From: an uncultured Oscillospiraceae bacterium
Lineage (GTDB): Bacteria; Bacillota; Clostridia; Oscillospirales; Oscillospiraceae
NCBI GenBank assembly: GCA_934573945.1
Contig: CAKTMQ010000012.1
Coordinates: 1-25,075, forward strand
Direction: 5' to 3'
Length of the DNA stretch: 25,075 nucleotides
The notes below the pieces were generated by a model, which was not told the origin of the DNA, made no database searches, and saw only the letters and a list, made by a program, of their open reading frames with translations. The first letter of the stretch is position 1. Each line of letters opens with the position of its first letter. Below, one piece after another: positions 22,247 through 25,075 of the stretch. Position numbers and translations under genes: made by a program.

Positions 22247-23521
22247 ATGGCAAATTGCGCGATCGTAGGTATCAACTGGGGTGACGAAGGCAAGGGTCGT
22301 ATGGTGGATTACCTGACCGAACAGTACGACGTGGTGGTACGGTATCAGGGCGGCGGAAACGCGGGACACACGGTGATCAATGACATGGGCAAGTTTGCCC
22401 TGCACCTGCTGCCCTCCGGCATTTTCCGCAGCGGCGTGATGAACGTGCTGGGCAACGGTGTGGCGCTGGACTGCGAAAACCTGATGGGGGAGATCGAGAC
22501 GCTGCGCGGCGCCGGCGTGGAGATCTCGCCGGAGAACCTGCTGGTCAGCGACCGCGCGTCGCTGCTGCTGCCCTGGCACCGGGAGCTGGACGCGCTGGAG
22601 GAGGCGCGGCTGAAGGACAAGATGTACGGCTCCACCAAGCAGGGCATTGCTCCGTTCTACTCCGATAAGTACCAGAAAAAGACCGTGCAGGCGGGTGAAT
22701 TGCTGTATCCCGATCACCTGAAGGCGCATCTGGAGGATCTGCTGGCGTGGAAGAACCTGATCCTGCGGGAGGTCTACGGCGCCAAGGGCTATACCATGGA
22801 TGAACTGATGGCCTGGGTGGAGCGCTTCGGCGGACAGGTGCGCCCCTATGTGGCGGATGCCGGGCGCTATCTGCGCAAGGCGCAGAGCGAGGGCAAGTCC
22901 ATCCTGTTTGAAGGACAGCTGGGTGCCCTGCGGGATCTGGACTATGGCATCTACCCCTACACCACCTCCTCCAATACCGTGGCTGCCTACGCGCCGGTGG
23001 GCGCCGGCCTGCCCACGGCGGAGATCCGCGAGGTGGTGGGCGTGGTAAAGGCCTACTCCTCCTGCGTGGGCGAAGGCCCCTTTACCTGCGAGTGGTTCGG
23101 CGAGGAGGCGGAGAAGCTGCGTGAGGCGGGCGCGGAGTACGGCGCCAAGACCGGCCGTCCCCGCCGGGTAGGCCCCATTGATCTGGTGGCCACCCGCTAC
23201 GGCGTGGAGACCCAGGGCGCGACGAATATCGCCCTGACCAAGCTGGACATCCTCAGCTATATGGAAAAGGTGCCTGTCTGCACGGCCTATGAGATCGACG
23301 GACAGATCACCCGGGAATTCCCGTTCCCCGTCCTGCTGGAGCGGGCGAAGCCGGTGATGGAATACCGCCCCGGCTGGCACTGTGACATCTCCGGTGCGCG
23401 GACGTGGGAGGAGCTGCCCCAGGCGGCGCGGGACTACGTGACGTATGTGGAACAGGCCATCGGCTGCCATATCGGCTATGTATCCGTGGGCGCGGAGCGG
23501 GAGAGCCTGATCGTGCGATAA
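22247..23521 (+). CDS. purA: adenylosuccinate synthetase
   Basis: PurA joins IMP and aspartate using GTP, the first committed step to AMP. The 424-aa protein has the phosphate loop GINWGDEGKGRMVDYL (catalytic Asp and adjacent residues), GGGNAGHTV, GSTKQGIAPFYSDK, EGQLGALRDLDYGIYPYTTSSN, the RPRRVGPIDLV segment and LTKLDIL near the base site. The length is normal. The start at 22247 has AGGAGG 8 nt upstream; the in-frame ATG at 22226 precedes that site and is rejected. purB follows 21 nt later in the same operon. Confidence 0.97.
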   Translation: MANCAIVGINWGDEGKGRMVDYLTEQYDVVVRYQGGGNAGHTVINDMGKFALHLLPSGIFRSGVMNVLGNGVALDCENLMGEIETLRGAGVEISPENLLVSDRASLLLPWHRELDALEEARLKDKMYGSTKQGIAPFYSDKYQKKTVQAGELLYPDHLKAHLEDLLAWKNLILREVYGAKGYTMDELMAWVERFGGQVRPYVADAGRYLRKAQSEGKSILFEGQLGALRDLDYGIYPYTTSSNTVAAYAPVGAGLPTAEIREVVGVVKAYSSCVGEGPFTCEWFGEEAEKLREAGAEYGAKTGRPRRVGPIDLVATRYGVETQGATNIALTKLDILSYMEKVPVCTAYEIDGQITREFPFPVLLERAKPVMEYRPGWHCDISGARTWEELPQAARDYVTYVEQAIGCHIGYVSVGAERESLIVR

Positions 23522-23542
23522 AAGAGAACAGGAGAGGATCCT

Positions 23543-24961
23543 ATGACACATGATGTTTATACATCGCCGCTGGCGTCGCGGTACGCCTCTGCGTATATGC
23601 TGCATCTGTTTTCGCCGGACAGCCGCTTTCAGACGTGGCGGCGGCTGTGGACGGCGCTGGCGCGTGCCCAGCACCAGCTGGGACTGCCGGTAACGGCGGA
23701 GCAGGTGGCGGCGCTGGAAGCCCATATCACCGATATAGATTATGACACGGCGGCGGCGCGGGAGCGGGAGGTGCGCCACGATGTGATGGCGCACGTCTAT
23801 GCCTACGGAAAGGCGGCGCCTGCGGCGGCGGGGATCATCCATCTGGGTGCCACCAGCTGCTACGTGACGGACAACGCCGACCTGATCCTGTACCGGGACG
23901 GCCTGCGGTATCTGCGGACACAGCTGCTGTCGGTGCTGGTGAATCTGGCGTCCTTCGCGCGGCGGTACGCCGCGCTGCCCACGCTGGGCTATACCCATTA
24001 CCAGCCCGCCCAGCCGGTGACCGTGGGAAAGCGCGCCGCGCTGTGGATGCAGGACTTCCTCTCCGATGTAGAGGAGCTGGACAGCCTGCTGGCAGGTCTG
24101 CCGTTTCTGGGCTGCCGGGGCACCACCGGCACGGAGGCCAGCTTTATGGAGCTCTTCGAGGGCGACGAGGCGAAGATCGATGAGATGAACCGCCGTATTG
24201 CGGCGGAGTTCGGCTTTGACCGGTGCTTTGCCGTGTGCGGACAGACCTACCCACGCAAGGTGGACAGCCGCATCCTGAACTGTCTCAGCGCCATTGCCCA
24301 GAGCGCCTACCGGATGGCGAACGACATCCGGCTGCTGCAGCATGACCGGCAGGTGGAGGAGCCCTTTGAGGACAGCCAGATCGGCTCGTCCGCCATGGCC
24401 TACAAGCGCAACCCCATGCGCTGCGAGCGGATCTGCTCTCTGAGCCGCTATCTGATGGCGGACGCCATGAACGCGCCCATGACGGCGGCGGTGCAGTGGA
24501 TGGAGCGGACGCTGGACGACTCCGCCAACCGGCGCATCTCCATGCCGGAGGGCTTCCTGTGCGCCGACGCGGTGCTGCGCCTATGCCAGAATGTGACGGC
24601 GGGGCTGCGGGTCAATGAGACGGTGGTGGAGCGGACGCTCCGGGAGTATCTGCCCTTTATGGCCACCGAGGATCTGATGATGGAGGCGGTGAAGCGGGGC
24701 GGGGACCGGCAGCAGCTCCACGAGATCATCCGCCGCCACTCCATGGCGGCCACGGCGCGGATGAAGGAGGGGGAGCCCTGCGACCTGCTGGATCGTCTGG
24801 CGGGGGATCCGGCCTTCGGGCTGACCCGTCAGGAGCTGGAAGCGCTGATGGAGCCCCGGCGCTATATCGGCCGCTGCCCCCAACAGGTGGCGCAGTTTCT
24901 GGACAGCTGCGCGCCGCTGCTGGCGCAGGCTGCCGCCGCCGACGGCGCGATCACTGTGTGA
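23543..24961 (+). CDS. purB: adenylosuccinate lyase
   Basis: PurB cleaves adenylosuccinate to AMP and fumarate, and SAICAR to AICAR in IMP synthesis. This 472-aa fumarase/aspartase superfamily member has VRHDVMAHVYAYG, HLGATSCYVTDNAD, the catalytic His in TLGYTHYQPAQPVTVGKR and the signature loop GSSAMAYKRNPMRCE with the catalytic Ser. The late EDLMMEAVKRGGDRQQLHE segment is typical of the PurB type found in Clostridia and eukaryotes. The ribosome-binding site AGGAGAGG precedes the ATG. It is co-transcribed with purA, so the two steps from IMP to AMP are encoded together. Confidence 0.96.
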   Translation: MTHDVYTSPLASRYASAYMLHLFSPDSRFQTWRRLWTALARAQHQLGLPVTAEQVAALEAHITDIDYDTAAAREREVRHDVMAHVYAYGKAAPAAAGIIHLGATSCYVTDNADLILYRDGLRYLRTQLLSVLVNLASFARRYAALPTLGYTHYQPAQPVTVGKRAALWMQDFLSDVEELDSLLAGLPFLGCRGTTGTEASFMELFEGDEAKIDEMNRRIAAEFGFDRCFAVCGQTYPRKVDSRILNCLSAIAQSAYRMANDIRLLQHDRQVEEPFEDSQIGSSAMAYKRNPMRCERICSLSRYLMADAMNAPMTAAVQWMERTLDDSANRRISMPEGFLCADAVLRLCQNVTAGLRVNETVVERTLREYLPFMATEDLMMEAVKRGGDRQQLHEIIRRHSMAATARMKEGEPCDLLDRLAGDPAFGLTRQELEALMEPRRYIGRCPQQVAQFLDSCAPLLAQAAAADGAITV

Positions 24962-24988
24962 GCTTATTGTAAAAAGAGCCTCGCAGAG

Positions 24989-25010
24989 TTTGCCGCCTGC
25001 AGGCGGCAAA
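24989..25010. repeat. 22-bp perfect palindrome after purB
   Basis: From TTTGCCGCCTG to CAGGCGGCAAA the sequence is its own reverse complement, 27 nt after the purB stop. On the plus strand an A-run follows, so it is a poor plus-strand terminator; on the minus strand a T-run precedes the stem. Confidence 0.65.
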
Positions 25011-25021
25011 AAATTCAAATC

Positions 25022-25054
25022 ATTTTCTCTCGCGACATGTGCGTGAGAGAAAAT
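25022..25054 (+). terminator. second hairpin after purB
   Basis: ATTTTCTCTC (25022-25031) and GAGAGAAAAT (25045-25054) form a perfect 10-bp stem around a 13-nt loop containing ACATGT, followed by TACTTCT. It may be the purAB terminator, alone or with the palindrome just upstream. Confidence 0.5.
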
Positions 25055-25075
25055 ACTTCTCAGGCTGCAAGTGTG

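Noticed and set aside
22163..24343. Very long minus-strand reading frame (726 codons) opposite purA/purB
   Set aside because: It lies antisense to two clear purine genes, its product is His/Gln/Arg/Leu-rich without domains, and it has no ribosome-binding site. High GC coding DNA often leaves such antisense frames open.

Overview
The window comes from a GC-rich, spore-forming, Gram-positive anaerobe, most likely class Clostridia and probably Oscillospiraceae (Flavonifractor/Oscillibacter/Lawsonibacter-like). The pointers are strong AAGGAGG ribosome-binding sites, sigma-A promoters, a SpoIVB protease, a GerMN-domain lipoprotein, a TasA-like surface protein and a DNA polymerase I whose proofreading domain looks decayed. 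The family is inferred from protein style only; no 16S or other marker is present.

Left edge (1-950). This more AT-rich stretch looks like one end of an integrated mobile element: the 3' end of an unknown gene, three very small minus-strand ORFs (one resembling the N-terminus of a HipA toxin), two hairpin terminators and an 86-bp near-palindrome. It abuts spoIVB. The spoIVB frame keeps the catalytic His and Asp but stops immediately before the catalytic Ser of the GMSGSP motif. The simplest reading is that an element sits inside spoIVB and the serine-bearing 3' end lies beyond the window, as in developmentally excised elements such as skin in sigK.

1.8-10.1 kb. A consensus sigma-A promoter drives an overlapping pair: an alpha-oxoamine synthase resembling bacterial serine palmitoyltransferase, and a short-chain dehydrogenase. 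Together they suggest a long-chain-base (sphingolipid-like) module. Convergent to it, on the minus strand, are proC, a DUF554 membrane protein, the tRNA t6A dehydratase tcdA, a membrane-anchored PrsA/SurA-like foldase, an AEC-family permease and a decayed MFS transporter. A 550-bp AT-rich gap (8035-8585) holds four DnaA-box-like 9-mers, two of them back to back, plus repeated TTTTCCCGC motifs. Gene direction changes from mostly minus to mostly plus just to its right, so it is a candidate replication origin or DnaA-binding locus.

10.1-14.5 kb. polA, rimI and tsaD form a plus-strand housekeeping run that ends at strong hairpins.

14.5-22 kb. A TasA-like secreted protein with a beta-helix tail is read leftward from a palindrome-rich leader. 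Next comes a minus-strand operon of response regulator, sensor kinase and GerMN lipoprotein, the same order as MtrA-MtrB-LpqB in Actinobacteria. Divergent from it are a D,D-carboxypeptidase (dacF-like) and an RluA-family pseudouridine synthase.

22-25 kb. purA and purB, the two steps from IMP to AMP, form an operon behind a promoter that overlaps an inverted repeat.
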